Positions 40,694 to 42,260 of a stretch of DNA of 42,260 bases are shown in pieces (within the stretch, counting starts at the first letter, position 1; each line of letters opens with the position of its first letter). Source of the stretch: RI-92 sp037384645. Lineage in GTDB: Bacteria; Pseudomonadota; Gammaproteobacteria; UBA6429; Thiohalophilaceae. The notes beneath the pieces were generated by a model. The model was not told the DNA's origin and made no database searches. It saw only the letters and a list, made by a program, of their open reading frames with translations. The stretch spans positions 1 to 42,260 of the forward strand of contig JARRNT010000023.1 of NCBI GenBank assembly GCA_037384645.1, written 5' to 3'. Both the position numbers and the translations under genes were made by a program.

Positions 40694-42142
40694 ATGAGTA
40701 CAGTTCCCAAGGATTTGCAGCAATTGCTCAAGTCCGACTACGAGCATGGCTTCGTCACGGCAATCGAGGCCGATACCCTGCCGCCCGGCTTGAACGAGGC
40801 GGTGATTCGGGAGATTTCGGCCCGAAAGCGTGAACCGGCCTGGATGTTGGACTGGCGCCTGAAGGCCTACCACCACTGGCAGGGTATGAATGAGCCCAAC
40901 TGGGCACATTTTGAGACGCCGCGCGTCGATTATCAGGCCATCTCGTATTATTCCGCACCGAAGAAATCCGGGGACGGCCCCCAAAGCCTGGATGAGGTGG
41001 ATCCGCAATTACTGGAAACCTATAACAAGCTTGGCATCCCGCTGGAAGAGCAGAAGGCGCTGGCCGGTGTGGCAGTGGATGCCGTGTTCGACAGTGTATC
41101 GGTGGCAACGACGTTTAAACAAACCCTGCACGAAGCAGGGGTGATCTTCTGTTCCATCTCGGAGGCGGTGCGTGAATACCCCGAGCTGGTCCAGCAGTAT
41201 CTGGGCAAGGTTGTGCCGCATACGGATAATTTTTTTGCCGCACTCAATGCCGCGGTTTTTTCCGACGGGACCTTCGTGTATATCCCCGAGGGGGTGCGTT
41301 GTCCGATGGAGTTGTCGACCTATTTCCGCATCAATGAAGCCAAGACCGGCCAGTTCGAACGCACCCTGATCATTGCTGACAAGGCGAGCAGTGTCAGTTA
41401 TCTCGAAGGCTGTACTGCGCCCATGCGCGATGAAAACCAGTTGCACGCCGCCGTGGTTGAATTGATCGCACTGGATGACGCCAGTATCAAATACTCCACG
41501 GTACAAAACTGGTATCCCGGTGATAATGAAGGACGCGGTGGCATTTATAATTTTGTCACCAAGCGTGGCGAATGCCGTGGCGAGCGTTCGCATATCTCCT
41601 GGACCCAGGTGGAAACCGGTTCGGCAATCACCTGGAAGTATCCAAGCTGCATCCTGCGTGGCAATGATTCGGTGGGAGAGTTTTATTCCATTGCCGTCAC
41701 CCGCGGAAAACAGCGGGCGGATACCGGTACCAAAATGATCCACCTGGGAAACAATACGCGCAGCACTATCGTCTCCAAGGGAATCAGCGCCGGGCAAGGC
41801 CAGAATATTTATCGCGGCCTGGTGCGCATGACACCACGCGCGCAAAACGCCAGGAATCATACGCAATGTGATTCATTACTACTGGGTGACAGTTGCGGGG
41901 CGCACACCTTTCCTTATATCGAAGTCCGGCAACCCAGTGCTGATGTCGAACACGAAGCGACAACGTCAAAAATCAGTGAAGACCAGTTGTTTTATTGCCG
42001 CCAGCGGGGACTCAGCGAAGAACAGGCGGTGAACATGATTGTGAATGGTTTCTGCAAGGAGGTCCTCAGGACCCTGCCAATGGAATTTGCCGTGGAAGCG
42101 CAAAAATTATTAAACGTCACGCTGGAAGGCGCTGTCGGATAA
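40694..42142 (+). CDS. sufB: Fe-S cluster assembly scaffold protein SufB
   Basis: Core subunit of the SufBC2D complex, on which iron-sulfur clusters are built from sulfur delivered by SufS/SufE. The 482-residue length is standard. Recognisable blocks are GVIFCSISEAVREYPELVQQYLG, SDGTFVYIPEGVRCPMELSTYFRIN, YLEGCTAPMRDENQLHAAVVELIA, SIKYSTVQNWYPGD and RSTIVSKGISAG. The conserved core Cys is at about residue 242, in EGCTAP. The C-terminus LSEEQAVNMIVNGFC and FAVEAQKLL is typical. GGAGG five bases before ATG 40694 fixes the start. First gene of the suf operon; sufC follows after 21 bp. Confidence 0.98.
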   Translation: MSTVPKDLQQLLKSDYEHGFVTAIEADTLPPGLNEAVIREISARKREPAWMLDWRLKAYHHWQGMNEPNWAHFETPRVDYQAISYYSAPKKSGDGPQSLDEVDPQLLETYNKLGIPLEEQKALAGVAVDAVFDSVSVATTFKQTLHEAGVIFCSISEAVREYPELVQQYLGKVVPHTDNFFAALNAAVFSDGTFVYIPEGVRCPMELSTYFRINEAKTGQFERTLIIADKASSVSYLEGCTAPMRDENQLHAAVVELIALDDASIKYSTVQNWYPGDNEGRGGIYNFVTKRGECRGERSHISWTQVETGSAITWKYPSCILRGNDSVGEFYSIAVTRGKQRADTGTKMIHLGNNTRSTIVSKGISAGQGQNIYRGLVRMTPRAQNARNHTQCDSLLLGDSCGAHTFPYIEVRQPSADVEHEATTSKISEDQLFYCRQRGLSEEQAVNMIVNGFCKEVLRTLPMEFAVEAQKLLNVTLEGAVG

Positions 42143-42163
42143 AACATGAACGAGGAGAATATT

Positions 42164-42260
42164 ATGCTTTCGATCAGGAATCTACATGTCAATGTCAATG
42201 ACAAACCGATTCTGAAAGGACTGAATCTTGATGTGCGGGCTGGCGAAGTGCACGCGATCA
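42164..42260 (+). CDS. sufC: Fe-S assembly ATPase SufC, 5' part only
   Basis: The first 32 codons are present; the gene runs off the right edge. MLSIRNLHVNVNDKPILKGL and NLDVRAGEVHAI match the start of SufC, the ABC-type ATPase that drives the SufBC2D scaffold. The Walker A motif lies just beyond the window. GAGGAG six bases before ATG 42164 fixes the start. Confidence 0.93.
   Translation, partial: MLSIRNLHVNVNDKPILKGLNLDVRAGEVHAI

Noticed and set aside
1..42260. CRISPR array, tRNA or rRNA genes, insertion sequences, prophage
   Set aside because: No regularly spaced direct repeats, no cloverleaf or rRNA-like tracts, and no transposase or phage genes were seen.

Overview
The window is a dense, roughly 50% G+C stretch of a Gram-negative chromosome. 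Gene families (PpnN, GpmI, YeaD, RlmJ, Uup, SufB/SufC, YchJ, DUF2288, DUF3175, DsrE-like, the retropepsin/7TM/ATP-grasp trio) fit a gammaproteobacterium. An environmental, possibly sulfur-oxidising Chromatiales-like lineage is my best guess, but no marker here proves it. A run of 10 Ns at 4272-4281 shows this is a scaffolded draft or metagenome assembly. I saw no rRNA, tRNA, insertion sequence, prophage or CRISPR array.

Layout. 1-4151: the end of a hybrid histidine kinase (REC-Hpt), a probably frameshifted PDC-type sensor remnant, ppnN, a ZitB-like CDF zinc exporter and a cold-shock gene. 4511-7586: a TauE-type exporter, a macro-domain protein, and a two-gene operon with a small conserved protein and a large VOC protein carrying an HPPD-like 2-His-1-Glu triad. 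7587-10058: a textbook sigma-54 promoter with upstream NtrC-like boxes, driving an ATP-grasp ligase-like gene and an Ntn-type isoaspartyl peptidase/asparaginase. I consider this the most interesting locus. 10073-14282: gpmI, a membrane GT2 glycosyltransferase, and the hexose-6-phosphate mutarotase yeaD.

14309-22002: an operon of a tandem PhnD-type periplasmic binding protein and a PAS-GGDEF-EAL protein. Divergent from it is a three-gene operon of a secreted retropepsin-like protease, an inactive transglutaminase fused to seven TM helices, and a RimK-related ATP-grasp protein. 22004-24395: ahcY-pcm, coupling protein isoaspartate repair to S-adenosylhomocysteine removal, preceded by a potentially pseudoknotted leader, plus a 20-codon ORF with a perfect Shine-Dalgarno sequence on the other strand. 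24396-28800: an orphan gene, a YchJ-like gene, DUF2288, a CorA transporter, a periplasmic DsrE-like protein, a second cold-shock gene and a small conserved protein.

28832-39829: a BT1-type transporter, rlmJ, SemiSWEET, DUF3175, a YdcH-like gene, a coiled-coil protein, an APH-like/P-loop kinase fusion, a Tat-exported aldo-keto reductase coupled to a small secreted protein, a TlpA-like thioredoxin, uup, and an alpha/beta hydrolase with an unusual beta-helix-like C-terminus. 40009-42260: a mono-haem cytochrome c, then the suf Fe-S assembly operon (sufB, start of sufC) behind a good sigma-70-like promoter with a perfect palindrome at its start point.

Functions are inferred by recognising motifs and families by eye; no database search was run.
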